The notes under the pieces were generated by a model that had not been told where the DNA came from, did not search any database, and was given only the letters and a program-made list of their open reading frames with translations. DNA of 64,000 bases from Notospermus geniculatus (taxonomy: Eukaryota > Nemertea > Pilidiophora > Heteronemertea > Lineidae), in contig NMRB01000259.1 in the NCBI GenBank assembly GCA_002633025.1, positions 10,442 through 74,441 of the forward strand. The letters run 5' to 3'. The translations under genes were made by a program, and so were the position numbers. Positions 11,901 to 26,900 of this stretch are shown one piece after another; position 1 is the stretch's first letter, and each line of letters starts with the position of its first letter.

Positions 11901-14900
11901 TCAAACACAAAACACATGGTCCGAAGCATGAGCTGTATTATAGGCCTACAACTCTGAGTAACCTTATCTTGCGTGGGATGAAACCAATGAAGCAGAACAA
12001 GATATTTATTATATACAGTAACATAAATCGGTGTCATAGGGTTTGAGATATTGTTTGGATAGCACTGCTCTGATAAGCATGATTCATAACTTGGTGAATT
12101 TTCACTGTGATGAGATTGACAAAATGTTTGTTCGGTGTTTAATGGTCGAGTGGATTTTCAGGGCAGGAGTGTACCATCGAATCTCTCTCTGAAGAGACCC
12201 CTACAGGGCGGACAACACTGTCCTTAATTAAGATAAGATGACATGTTCCTGGTTACATGTACACCCTTTGAAAGAATGCATTGTGCCCCGAAATAATGTT
12301 TCTTGGCAGAAGTATCCCCAAGGGGCCGACTATCATGACTGGAATGGTGATCTTTGTTTGTGTACATGTATAATCTAGAGGTTTTTACAGAGAATATAAT
12401 CATGGCATTAGGTAAAGTTTACCTCCACCAATAGGGAAATTTGATCCTTCTGTACACGAAATGTTTGGCCCGCGGTAGCCCCTTCCCTTATGCCCCTTTG
12501 ATTCCTGGCTGAAACACAATGACACCTTCCTCTTGTCATCAATTCTATAGGGCACTGCAAGTTTTTCTGGATCTCACACGTCAAGGAAGGAAATTTTTGA
12601 TCAACGCACTTTAACGTTGATGAGTAGACTCACTGTTCTGAGCCTATAGGAATAGATATAAATGGGCCATAGCTAATTGAACAATATGTATGGCCTAAAT
12701 ATTCTTTTAAAAGAAGCTTAGAGGGAATCCACAGGAGGTTAAATTAATGCATATCTTCTGAATTATACTAATCTATAAAACCCACTTCACATGGTTTTTC
12801 ATATCTAAAAGCATTTTGATAGAACAACATTACAGTTTGTCCCATGTACGTCTATCTATCTATCAGTACGAGTAGAACACTCTTTAGAACAAAATGCTCA
12901 GTTTCTCTGAGTGCTCTGTCGGTGTAAAGAATTTTTGACAGCTGATTTGTAAAATTGCCGCTTAATTCATCATAACAGACTCTCAATGTAATGAACAGCC
13001 ACACTCATAAATTACTTCTTGCCCATCCATTTGTGGTTCTCTCGTTAGCCACACCAGTAAGTCGATTGCTGATGGGGAAAAAGTGGACAACTTTTTTACA
13101 AGTCTGGAGATACATGTAACTCATTCTAGGCTTCGATACAGTGGTTGCTGACCACACATCAGTGAACAATGCTGAAAATTAACGCATAGTTGTAGCCTGG
13201 CCGTTGCGAATTTAACTCACTATTGATGGCACCAAGAAAATACTACCGCATTTAACCCATACTTCATAGCAAGAATGGTTGTGGAAAAGCATCCATTGGA
13301 AAAGACCACACCATGTTTTCATTCAGGCTGCGTCCATCAATGTGCCTCAATGTGGTTTTTCAGCTGCACGTCTAGTAGAGTTAAGTATATTTCTGAAAAT
13401 GGCCCTCTCGGCAAGCAGGGTATACATGTAAGGTCCACATTGTCATAGGGAGACACGCATCAGGAACCTACAAACATGACGCCAATTATTGTGGAAAAAC
13501 ATAAAATGACCATTATCTTCAGTTGAATGCCCACCATTTGTCTTGCAAATCCTGCAAACCTAGTGAACTCTACTCTCACTTTTTTTCTAATAATGTCCAC
13601 GATCCTGTCCATACCTGATTACTTTTTTCCGCTTGGTTATTTCTGTTCGAGTCAGGAAAGTGTATGTGACAACCCGTCTCTTGCATGACTTTCTTGATGT
13701 TGTTGCCACCCTTGCCAATCACATGGGAATGTTCCGTGTGTGACACATCCATTTTTAATGTGACTCGGTTACTCTGAAATGATAAGAAACCCAATCATAT
13801 TAATTTTCTTTCAAACCCTCTTTTGTCAATCACTGTATGAAGGTCTAGACATCCATCAAGCATGAGAACAGCAGGTTTAGGCCCCAAGTATAATAGTCGG
13901 TCTGGCGGCTGTCCTGATGCAGCCAAGCCATGTACTGCGATGAGCATACATATACATAGTATACAGCTGACGCAGAGATCAGTGAGATGATCGTACTGAG
14001 AGTGAGAGGATCTCGCAGACTTGGATTTGTACGCGTGCTGCCAGCTTTAGCAAGTGACAATGGATTAGGCTGCGTCTCCCTCGAGACTACCGAAGTAGCC
14101 AACAACAATCGTCATGAAATAGCTTTCATTCACAGCATTCCTACAGAAGATAGTGCTTTACCTTACGTAGCTTCCCTAGGAACCTCATGGTGAACATTGA
14201 CCCCAAATCAAAGAACTCTATATCCAAATATATCCAAAGAAATGATCACCAACAGAAGTCAGAATGCACACTCCCAGTGGAACAACTCTCCTCCATATGA
14301 TTGTACCCAGCCAATGCAACGTTCACAAAAAACCTGCCTGTGTTGACTGGAGTCAGAAGTAACGAATTTTGTACTTCCTGACACAATATCTAGTAAATAT
14401 CGCAAGAAACCAATGTCAACATGAAATGATTAAGATGGAATGTGTTGCTTCCGACATAGACTGACAACTACTGGGCTCTAGGTCAGGTTTTTAGTACAAA
14501 GGTTACTGGTGAATTAGATCAGAGAACAGAACATCCAATGAGTAGGTAGTCCTAACGTCTCACTGTAGATGAACATCAGTCAACTACGATGATATATGAA
14601 GTAGTCATACAGTCCCATTGTTAAAGGATATGAACATGATAAATGAAACACAAGACAATTGACATTTAGAGACGGAGTTCCTTTTTTCTAAAAGTTTCAT
14701 AGTCTGAACCAAAATGTGATGGTAATTAAGTGGCTCATTATAGCTAATTGCTGCTTCGGCACAGATGCAGTACTGGTGATGCCATAGACCTTACCACAGC
14801 ATCCACAGTGACCCTGCCAAGGCCACAACAAAAGTCCATTGTTCATCATGCACTGTACAATGCAGTCCGAGTGCTTTCGTCAATCCTTGAGAAGAACGGC

Positions 14901-17900
14901 ATGACGGCAGTGATTTGGCAATTGGGAAATTGGGAACAGTCTATAATCAAATTGTCACTCAGCAGGGGAACTTTTCAGAGTAAAACAAATATGATTGTTT
15001 GAATAGCATCAATGAGAAGTGTTAGTCACCAATGTTTTTAACTCCCACGTACAAAGCTATGGTCGACAAGTGCACAGGCTCCTCAATTGCCATTTTTTTG
15101 TAATTTTTGAGGGCAAAAATAGACATCGGACAGCAACGTGAAGGGTGTCGTTTCCCATGACCATAATGCTGATCAGGAAAATATGACGCTGAGTTTTGGC
15201 GATAGATGAAGGTCAGTTAGTCCCATCCTTTTATGCAATCCAAACCAAAAACCACATAGTGGGACACGAGATCGATTGGTGAAATACAGGTACGTACATA
15301 GTTCTTGAGCGGAAACCCTAACTTGACAGCTGCCGTTGGACTGATGGATGGATGGATGGACAGACGGACAGGTGGATGGACCAACCAACCAACGGATGAC
15401 AGACAGACAGACAGACGAGCCAAAAATAACCAGTGCTAACAATAAGGAAAAAATATGTGCCGAGACATGCCATGGTAAATAAATTCAGATGACCATTAAT
15501 GCTGTTGCCTAGTATTCTGATCACAAACTTGAAAATTAGACCATCCCAAAATATCAGTCCACATTCGTGGAATCAAATATCAAGACCGTCCTCTGATGAC
15601 AAAAGGCTTTTATCAGTCACAAACAGAGTGCGATGACTCCTGTTTGGTGAACAACGAAGCTTGAAAATGAAAACCTCTTGACCACAACCGTCAACTCTGA
15701 CCTCCAGTCAGGTGCATATGGACTGGATGGACCCAGGATGTGTGGATGTGACCAAAAATAGATAAGAGAAGACCAATGACACCGCTGTCCATAGGAATCT
15801 ACCGCAAATTGCGCATCCAGGGACCATCATAAGGACCTTTGACATGTTTTAAAAACAAACGTCGTAAAGAATATATCTGATAAGCATTCGCTGATAATTG
15901 ATATGAACAGCACTGAGTAAATATCCCTTCCTAATGTTATTCATCATGTACTCCCCTGAATATCTACAATTGATTTTGGTGCTTATGCCTTGTAGCATAT
16001 TTTGCCTGAATATTGTATCACATTATGGCTGCTCTTATCCTCATGTGAATTCTTGCATTGGTGTGAACTTTATTCTTATGAATATATGTTCTTAGCTCGC
16101 CTCGTGGGAGTTAACAACTACACAGTGGAACGTTTCATCAATTTTGATCTATAGGACATTCAAAACTTGCATCCTTTGCTCATGATAAGGTCAAAGAGTT
16201 GAGAATTGCTGAGAGTGAAGGTGTTTCTCCACTACTCTTCTTTTTGCTAGCAGACAATTAGATTACTAAGGAAATGTAATTGTTCACAACATTGTTAAAG
16301 ATTTACATTCAATTAAATTTGTTTGTGTCTGGAATCATTTTCAAGAGAGATGTGGCCATTCTGAAAAGAAATGCAAGAAATTGTTTCCACAACAGGCACA
16401 ATAAACATAGCATGAGATTGAGACCTTGTCCTCTCCTTCCGAAGCCTGGCACAGATAACCATGAACAAGAGGCCCATGGGCCTGGAACTCAGCTGACATA
16501 TCTGACATCAATTTTCAACTCGAGCCCTGCAGATTTAACCGTATTCATGCTACTCAATGGAAAACCTCACTCCAAAATGAAAACTTAGCATCACAATATA
16601 TGAAATCCACAAATAATCACTTGCCTTGGTGTCCAAAACTTCCATGATTTTCTCCTTTGCATTCACTACAGCTGTCGGCGTTCCAGCGATTTTGATATGT
16701 GGGTCTGAAAGAGAGAAAACATATGTCAGCTACATCAATGACGTAATCAATGATGCACATCCTCAGCATCAGGCTGTTCCCACGAGATAATAGAGAACCG
16801 CCAGTCCATCAAATCAGCAAGTATACACACCTGAAGAATAATAAAAATTCTTCGTCTTCCTTTTACCAAATTCGAACAATGAGCTACCAAGAACTACCAT
16901 TCACAACAAAACATGGTGATTGCTGGAAAATACTTTTCATATTTTCAAAAGATAGGACACAGTATCTATCAGTTCAAGGGCAAGTTATCCAAGTGCAAGG
17001 GCAATGGGCCAAGAATCAGTAGGTCTGGAATTCCCTGGAATCCCCTTTTTTCTCGGATATGATTTTTATGAATGCTGATATTGCATTGCAGTATATCACG
17101 TCTCATTCTAATGTCCACGAATTTGACCGGCCCAGGTCCTAAAGACAATTAGATCTACAGCCTGTAACATTCTACCGGGTCGTGAATTATTTAAAAAAAA
17201 CTTTTCGCCCCACCATCCTCCATTTCTTCCGCGATTTGAATAGCTCCCCTGACAATCAGCCAGCTGAGTTAAAATTGAGTACCGAAGATTTGTGGTAAAT
17301 GAATTCCCACCTGCTGAAGAAGGTCTGTCATTCTTTTCAGAACTGTGTGTCTGAGGACGGGGAGCATATCCTGGTGGAACCCTTGCATGTGGATGTTGGA
17401 AGTCCTGCTTTTCTGGCGGTGACCAAACATGTTGATACACTGGTAACATGGTGATCTCAGTTATATCAAAAATAAATTATCTATTTTTGGTTATATCCAA
17501 ATATTGGAGAATCGATGAACTGTATAGTGTATGAAATCTTCTCACGAAGCCATGTTTATCCTCAGAAATTTATGGAAAAATGACAAACTCTTCTACATCG
17601 TAAAGAAGATCAATTCCAAAATACGACCACATCCAAACAATGCACGTCCTGGACTGAGTGTATGCCTGGATTAGTCACAGGAGTCCCCAAACCAAAACAC
17701 CAATTTACGTTTTTGTGGCACTGTATGAGTTCACCTGACAGTAATGCATGCATGTACACACATTTGTACAAAATGCAGAAAGCATAACTTGAAAGGACGA
17801 TTTCCAATACAAAGCCTTCTACGGAAATACCACAAAACCTCAGTGAATAAGACCACAGAGCGTCTATTGTGCCCACCCTATGCTTAAGTGAGTTTGTTAA

Positions 17901-20900
17901 GATTTGTTAAATCACCAACAAAGGGGTTCCATGGAAGAGCTGTGACCAAATTGATCGAGAAAAATTTCAACCCTATTACAGCACATTACAGTGGAGAAAA
18001 GCTGCCAAAAATGGAATCTGTACCATATTTGGCCCTTTTGGAGCCGGATTTCCATGTGTAATATCACCCTCATATCTTGGATTTCATTATCTTTACACAA
18101 CATAAAATGCCTTGGTAACAACCTGCAGTAGGCCTATAGGCTATTGTACTAACAACTTGTCCGAACATCACTTAATGTGGCTTTCAATTACTCACCAATA
18201 AAGGAAATTAAGGGCAATGTAGAAAGGGACAGTGACACAAACACGAGGCCTCATAAGCATAAGATCCTAATGACCGTCAGGGGATGACACTGATCTATGG
18301 AATGTTAAAGTCAATGCCATGACGGATGAATATTAATTAGGTATAATCTCCTCATGAGGCCGTCGGGTCGGCTGAGTGTGTCTACAGTCAGTCCGTGGTG
18401 ATTGCCAAAGGACAGTGCACACAGTCTCCAAATTAGTCTTACTAGTAATTAATTGGCAGTTGTTCACATGTCCACAGTGACCAATTCACACGAACTTCTT
18501 AAAATCAGTTCAGGGGGAGTCCACACAAGGCCTGAGGGCTGGGGCAGGTCCAGTGCTGGCATTTACAGCAAAGCCCGCCTAAGCCTAAATTAGGTATGCC
18601 TTGAAATCAGAACACTGGAAATAAAATGACAATGAAAAGATTGAACCGAAATATTTTCTCATTATGAAATATTGTATGGCCCATTAACGTTTTATTGAAG
18701 GCCCCATCTTCCTGACTTGATGAGTAAACGAGACTGTTTTTACAAGAAATGAAGTGCGAGGTCAATGTTGGTTTAGCAACTCGTTTCGCCCCTGACGAGC
18801 AATCAACTGCACACAGACCGGATCAGCGAGAGGTATTCGATATTCGGGCATGTCTGGTCGTAACTAAGTTACCCGAACAGTGACTGCCAAATATGGCAGA
18901 CCTATTCAGCGATGTGAACGTAGCTTTATATAATCATCCTCACAGAAATTCTTTTTTTCCTTCAGGGGATTAATAGGGTCATTCTGGGACAATGAAGGTG
19001 ACAGGTTATGCAAAAGGAGTGTGCAGTCCTTGGGGGCTACTCCAATGTGAATTATTGGATAAGTTTAGGCATGGAGGTATGTATACCTTCACGATTTAGG
19101 TAAAGCACCATAGTGCCTCTCAATGTGAGGGAAACTAAAGGCATTCTCAGAAATGAACTTTGGAATATTTCGTCGAGTGGCAGCGAGTTCGAGGGTGGCG
19201 CTCTCCAAGAAGGCTTCGATACAAGCATAAATATATCGCAATATATGTGATATATTTATGATACAAGTAATCATCGAAAATGAAAGGTTAATGTTTTTTA
19301 TAAGTCACTCGTTTCAAAAATTCAACACAAAAGTTGGAACATTCAAAGACTTTAAGAGTTCAACATGACAGAACCTATCAATTTCATGGAAATCAAGAAA
19401 GACCAACCACGACTCCTACACCATGAATGAACATTGATCATGATATGCCAGCATTACGTTCTCCAACAGTCCACAGAAGATGGCATGAATTTTCTCACAA
19501 CATTATATATTAGGTTAAAAAAATTTCAACAAAAACAGTCCAGGAAATCATCCCAGAGAAGATCTTTTAAAGTTAAGTCTACANCAGGGGGATGTCAACC
19601 TGACAAAAATTTTGTCTAGTTTCCTCAACTTTCGTTTTTCTTTGATATCCAAATATGGGCTTGCTGGCGATCTTACTTAGACCTTTGACCTCTGTGACCT
19701 GCTAACGGACGCCGACGGCAATGATGCAGGACACTGCGCCACAGTAAGAGCTCACCAGGTGAGCAATCTTGAATTTCGTGAAGGAGTCGTCAGTGCCGTG
19801 CTGATTTGTACTTTTGGATCCATTTTATCCCCCCGCCAATCATTGGCGGGGCTTTAAAACGGCCCGCATGGTAGAAATTGTTAAAGACTGTTCCCCTTTG
19901 AATGGACCATGTCAATGGCCAAACCCCGTGAGGACACCTCGCCCATAAACCTGTGTGGAACAAGTAGGCCTACTCCTTTTATTACTATCAGCATGACTGA
20001 TAACATCTGTTTTGTATTTCGGGAATAACATGACCAGTTTTTCCCATCAGAGCAGAGCTGCCACCTATCACCAAAATTTACAGCAGAAACCCAGCCAAAA
20101 GTAAGGAGCCTCTATTGCCATCTATGAGGATAATGCAGAACCAAATCTCCCAAGACTTCTTCCAGAACCCCGATGGCTGATTAGTTGGTGTCTCCAATGA
20201 TAGATGGCAGCACTCGGTCTACCTTGACGAAACTGAACAGGGAAATGGCAATTGGTACATGTATGTGTAAACGAAAGGGTATACCCAGACAACAATGCCG
20301 GCTACTGGAAATAGCGAATTGAACAGTTTTTCAACTCACTCTGGCAAATGAGGTACATCAGATGGTATATTTCATCACTTTAAGATAAACTTTGACAAAA
20401 ATATTTTGTACGTGACTGGACACACAACCATCAAAGCAAAATTAAACTAAACAGAGGTGCACAATGTTTTGTTTCAAGAATTTTAGATTAATTTATCTTT
20501 AGATTTCAAAAAGGAATTTATCTGATTTATAGTCGAATGTATAAAATGACTTGACTCAGGGTCTTAGCTTGGGAGAAGAGGTCTGAGGTCTGCCGATAGC
20601 TGATTTGGACTTGCGTTTGAAACTGGCTGGGAAATGTTTTCATAACTGCACACTCTGCCTTGAAACTTTTCATTCTCTCTCAGAAGGAAAACAGTTACAT
20701 GTATTTTGACAATCTTCTTGACCTCCACAACAGTTATCAAATTATCCGAAATCTGGAGGTATGAAGTTACATTATCAGTGGGAACATCATCATTTCGGTA
20801 GCTCATTGGAAAATGGTTACCAAATCAGTGTGTTTCAGAGTCTGAACTATCCCACAAGTTGTTATTAAACATTCCAGTAACGGTAAAGTGGCTTTGCCAA

Positions 20901-23900
20901 TATTACTGAATTCGGGGGAAAAGTCTAAAATATCGTAACTTTTTTTGGAAAATGTGGATATGTTCCAACATTCACCCTTTTTTCCCTCTTTGTCACGCCT
21001 TTGTGGGATAAGATATCTGGGGTTTCATAACACCATTCTGTACTTTTTTCTAAAAACGTTCAGAAAATATCCAACGAAATAAGCTAATCAACTGTTTGTA
21101 AACACAGACATCACTTCATGTAGGTCATATAATCCGGTCTCCAGTATCCTCTTCCACAAATAACTTCTTCTGAATCAACAAACAGCAACATTCAGTGACT
21201 GAGTTTCCTCTCGAGCATAAATAATTTGTTGGATGTTTTCGAAGAAGACTGTGTATGTGTACGCCTATCAGGGATGTAGCAGCCATGTTTTTATGAGTGG
21301 AAAAATCACACTGATGTACCGCATCTACATTGTATTTTAGTTGGCAGAGTCTGAACAACAGCATGATTGTGGTCAGGTAATGATCGTATAATACTTTGAA
21401 AGCCATCAAGTAGGCCTAAGACATCGAGTGATTTTTGTCCATCTGACCATCTGTCCACCCGACTCTCCTTTGTGCTTTCATCCAAAGTTGCATGTCTGAG
21501 CTTGTGCACGCACCCTCAGAAAAAAGGACATACATGTACAAGTACAAAGTATGTCTCGGCCCTTATATTGCAAAATATGAACAATGAATGAAAATGAGAC
21601 TTTGTTTACATATACAAGTAAGTTCATGGTGCAAACAGCCAATACAGAATACAACTGAATGATGGGATATGCAGCGCAATCTCAGTGTTCTCATTTTTAG
21701 ATAATGAATGGCCTGGATCAGCCAAACGGATACATTCTTATGTCAACATTAAAAGCATCGACAGAGTTAGGATAAACTGTCAATAAAGCACTTCACTTAT
21801 ATCTGTGCAATCTGGCAGTCTGATATGTGAGCGACAACAATATTAGACTCCTGTGTAAGGTCATATTACAGGATATGCCCTATCAATGTCATCGGGTCAC
21901 CAAGTTTGATTTATGAAATGACATCTCATGGTTTACTTCTTATGAGTTAACATACAAAATCTATATTGGCACATGCTTCAAGTCAGTAGGCACATTCTCT
22001 TAAGAGAATAAAAGGCAGTTAAAGCGAATCGAAAGCGAAAAAAAATTGATTTAGAAATAGAATTTGAAAGGGGACGAATTTTCAGGAAAAAATGTAAACA
22101 AACTTCTCCAGAATGTCAACAAAGAAATTTTCGTGCATTTTGATTGGCTGAATTTTGTGTTTACAAACACCAGCCAAATGTAAACAAAATCCGCTATCGA
22201 TTCGCTTTAAGAATTGATGGATAGCTACAGAAAGGGAAATTCAATCTGATCCACAGAATGTGGCCACAAGCATGATACCCCATTACGATCCACGTGGGGT
22301 CAGAAAAAATTGACAAGATCAGATTTCAGACACTCTAGAAGATTTCTTTGCTGAGAGTGGGGCAGATTTGACGATAAGGTAAAAGAAAATTAATTCAATT
22401 TATTAGTCTCTGACATTGCATTACGGTGTACAGTGACGATATTTGTTTGCAACCTGATACATAGAATAAGCTCATGTGTATGATAGGATCTGATTTTGGC
22501 GTCCAGTGGCGGCACCCAAATTGAAATGTCGGATTTTCCTTGTCAATGTGGACGTGGTGAAATGATGTAACGACAACAACAGGTAAAATTAAAGGTCTCT
22601 AATAAAGACTTGAAACACACAACATGAAATGCTGCTAAAAATAGAAGAAGCTTCCTTAAGTGTAAGGTCGACCTTAATCTTTTGTATTCTACCCTGCAAA
22701 CAATAGCTAAAGGTCGACCTTAGACTTAAAGGGCCTCTAGAGGCAGCCCAGCATGGCTGGGGAAAACCCCGGGGAAAACCCAGGTTCAATACCTCGTAAT
22801 GGTGATTAACGTTAAAGTGGCGCCGCCTAGCTGAAGAACCGGTACTGATAGTAGCCTAATGGCGAGCTGCCTCTAGAGGCCCTTTAAGGAAGCTTCTAGA
22901 ATACGGCCCATAGTCTCCAAAGAGAAAGTGCTTCCCTTGAAAGATAGCAATGTCACTTTAGTTTTGCATACGTCCATCAGATGGCACCTCAAACTTGCCA
23001 AACAAGTACCGCTAGTCCACTCACCTTTTTTTGACTTGGCACCTATTTTTAGTTTGGACGGCCATGATATATGAGTTTGTGTCATGTGCATTATCTGAAA
23101 CATAAGATAATAGATAATGTAACGCTCCATGATATTCAAGCTAATGATAGGTTGACATTGATATTGAATCAGAAATAGATTCGGTTGATTGAGATGAAGT
23201 GACCAATATACTTACATTCTGAAAAAACATTTCTGCTTCATCTTCATCAGCTGCTGCTGAAACAAATGGAAAAGATTTAAGGGATGGCGCAAACCTTAGC
23301 AACAGATGATCGTAACAAGAGGCCCGTGGATCTGAGTGGCCTTGACTGACTGACACAAAACAAAACTCTCTACCGATATAAATTGCTATTTTAGCACTTG
23401 TTTTACAGTCTGTGACGAATTGCTATATATACAGTCATCCACAACACTTGTTTTGGAAACAGAATGTAGGCGTAACCAAATTATTCGCAGAGGTTTGGTC
23501 TTCTAATACTTTTCATGAAACATGGCGGCGATGCATTAAAATGCAAAATTATTAAGTAAATAGCAAATTTCATATTTTCCTTTCATACATGTATTTAGCA
23601 GCAAATCCTATCAAAATACCTCCAGGACAACACACTTTAGAAAGTGCATAGGAAAATACAACATAATTTTTCTCATTCATCTTATTCAATTGAAAAGTTT
23701 CATGGCCATGAAATTTTGGAGATTTTCAGACATGTCTACATTTGCACCAACAAAGAAGAGCAAGTATTGCCATCTCAATGCACAACTCCGAAATCTTTGT
23801 ATCAAATAAAGATGAGATTACTGATCTTGTAGTTTTGTGTTATTTTCTATGGAAATAAAGACGGAAATGGCCGATAAACTTGCATAAACCTGCTTCCCAA

Positions 23901-26900
23901 AATAATCCGATGGCCTATCAAATACATGTAGTTCAGGTGGCATCAAAAATAGATAAGGGAGGCCTCTCTTATCTATTTTTGGTGGCATGCAGTTCATTAC
24001 AACGGGACATCATAAAAGTGTTTTCTTTATATATTTGTACACAAACATGTATGTTGAAAATGATACTCATAACCTGCCTTTAGCAGGCCCATGCATTTAT
24101 TGCTAAAACCAAACCCACCCTGTCTACATTTTATGGCAATATTTGCTAACACATAGAGCTTCCACAATCTCAAATCTGTGTCACACTGAGAAAAGGTACA
24201 ACATCTACCTCTGAGCAAGGTTTTCTTACTTTTAATACTGTACTCATAACTATAGGGGGAACGTTTTAGAAAAAGATTTACCAACACTTGACCAAATAAA
24301 AGAGAAATTCCTCAATATCTCCTTCCAGCAGGTATCAATCATATGCAAGACCGGACACATTGTCATCAAAGTAAACATAAGCAGGTAGGGAATTACACTC
24401 ACAATTGTTATGGTATAGACTCTCTTCTCATCTATTTTTGGTAACATGTCATGTATTGTGACTCCTAGAAACCCACACTCTAACACCAAAATGGATATTT
24501 GTGTTTTGGTTCACCGGCCATCTAAACCATGCATCGCAGTTGCTTGAAATATTTTGACATTTGAGTTAACTCCAGCCAGTCCTTACAAGGACAGTGACAC
24601 CACACATATTTCTGTCTTCGCAGTCTGGCAAGACCAACTCCACTAAGGCCAAGATCTGATAATCAAACGAACACATGCATCAATATCAAGGCATCATCCA
24701 TGGAAACAGGTTCTTGCAGACTGGCAAAAATGGGCAGAGTGTGTCCTCATCCAACAACAGAGACCTCAACATAAATCACTGAACGCTCAGGTTAACAATG
24801 TATTTGATGGTCAATTCGCGATTCATCATCTGGGGCAGTCAATTATTGCCAAAATAGGCCAACCTCCATTTGTACTTCCTGTAAGAATTACTTTTTTGAC
24901 AACCAATTTTATCTTTATTTAGCGGAGTTTGAAGGACCAAATTCTGGGAGAAATTATGAAAATTGGCCAACACAGAAAAAATACCACAATTTTGTCATGT
25001 TCATGGCACACAATAGGCGAGTCCAGATTTGAAATCTTTGATTTGATTGGTGATGTAGCTACTAATCAGCATAGATGGAGCCACAGGTGTAGGACTATGC
25101 TCTGTCGTTGGTGGTAATCAAGGTACATGGACAAGAAGACTTTAATTTGTCCTAAGAAAGCATCTCCAGGCAGCTCTCTGGCATTACAAATTTCTCGTGT
25201 AAAGGCCCGAACCCACTGACGCGTTTTCACGCAGCGGGAAAACGCAGCGGCAGAAAATGCTTTGTTAAAAGGCAGCGGACCGAGAAAATAACAAAGGATT
25301 TGTCGGGCAGTGATGAAACCGCGGCGGCAAAACGCGTCAGTGGGTTCAGGCCTTAATTCGTGTGCCCGATACCGAACATCCCCAGGCACACATACCCTAG
25401 GATGGTCCAAATGATCGTCCAACGCTGCCAAAACAATTTCCAATGGTGCCGAGAGCAAACAGAATAACACACAGACAGACTTCCAATTAAATGTAATTTG
25501 GTCCGATCCTCTGTGGTTATTGTCTATCAATTATTTTTCTAACTGGGTATCAATATTCAGCGTGAAATGAACCACCTGCTGATCAGAATGCAAAGGTCAG
25601 AGACAGAGTTGAGATGATGCCAACATCAAGATTGAACAAATCATGCCAACACTGACAGATATATGGCTAACCATTTTAGATAAATCTATCATTGTCTGAA
25701 TACTACTACCGGTAATCATGGTGTTGAAAGAGCTGAGTGTTACAAACAGGAAACTCGTGCACTACAAGTAAGAGTAAGACTGTCGCTTTTATATACGAAG
25801 ATGTACAGCTGAGCTATTCGTAAGTTTCTGACCTTTGATAAACCCGCGTAGCACTAGAAGCTAAGGTTATCCGCTAGAGTGCTAACTCACACTTGGCATT
25901 GCTATCTAACATGTCTTATTCTTACCCCAAACATGCCAAATGTGCAGGTTCATCTTCAATTTTTGTAGGAAGTTATCAGGTGCCAACAAGCATCGCGCCT
26001 TTTTTGTTATTTAAGTTGTAGAACAAGAGGAGCAGGAGAGTATAGTATTGGCTCCAAGTTTCTACCATCAGAGGGTATTCCATTGGAGTTTTCCAAGGAA
26101 GCATTGCAAGGGTAAAGATCTGAGAGTAGCACTGCCAATAATGTTCTTAATTTCACAACCACATTATACGATTTCACAAATAACAGATTAATGCCAACGA
26201 AAAATGAACATTTTCCCCAGGCTAATTTTCACATTAAGGCCGGCTTCACACCCCAGTGGACACTTGCAAAGGTGGCTTGAATTTGAGTGGACCTCTTTGT
26301 CTGGATGAGGTAACAATCCATTCTTCAACGTTCATTCACCTGTTGTAATCAAAGAATGCACAAAAATGTGGACATGAAGGCGAAATGCAACCATTCCTGT
26401 TTTTGATGGAAACTAGAGGAGACATTTATCCAGATAAATCCCAACCAGGTGCAACTTGCAGTGGTACAGTTACCTGTTGAGCGCATGATGTTGTTCCTCC
26501 ACAACAACCTGTTGCTTTCTCATCCACACAATTGCACGCAATTTGGAAGTTACTCTCTAAAAACATCAACAGGAATAGTGCATTTTGCCAAAACATGGTC
26601 GGCAGCTTGTAACACAGCAAAGTTATATACGTCGACTTTCTTATAGGATCAGCACACCGACCATGCCAACAGCACTCATCTCATCAGTAAGAACTCTGGG
26701 CCCAAATCCATAAAACCTTTAGCTTAGTTGGTTGCTAGTTGTGTACATCGGCCTGTACAAACTGGGCACTTTAGCAGGCAACTAAGCCTAGCAAGGTTTT
26801 ATGGATTTGGGCCCAGGATGTTAAGATTTTGATATCATCTAGCATATAACAGGGCTCAACATATCACATGTATCAGCAATGTTACAAGATAAATCGGTGA

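Larger units (their letters stand above)
16705..23024. other. BICC1 intron 3
   Basis: About 6.3 kb, mostly unique AT-rich DNA. Recognised contents: an old repeat tail near 19688-19766, a short GC-rich hairpin at 19829-19852 (CCCCGCC, four to six bases, GGCGGGG), a TTAA-flanked foldback at 22019-22210, and a nested pair of elements at 22648-22895. No exon-like conserved frame was seen. Confidence 0.5.
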
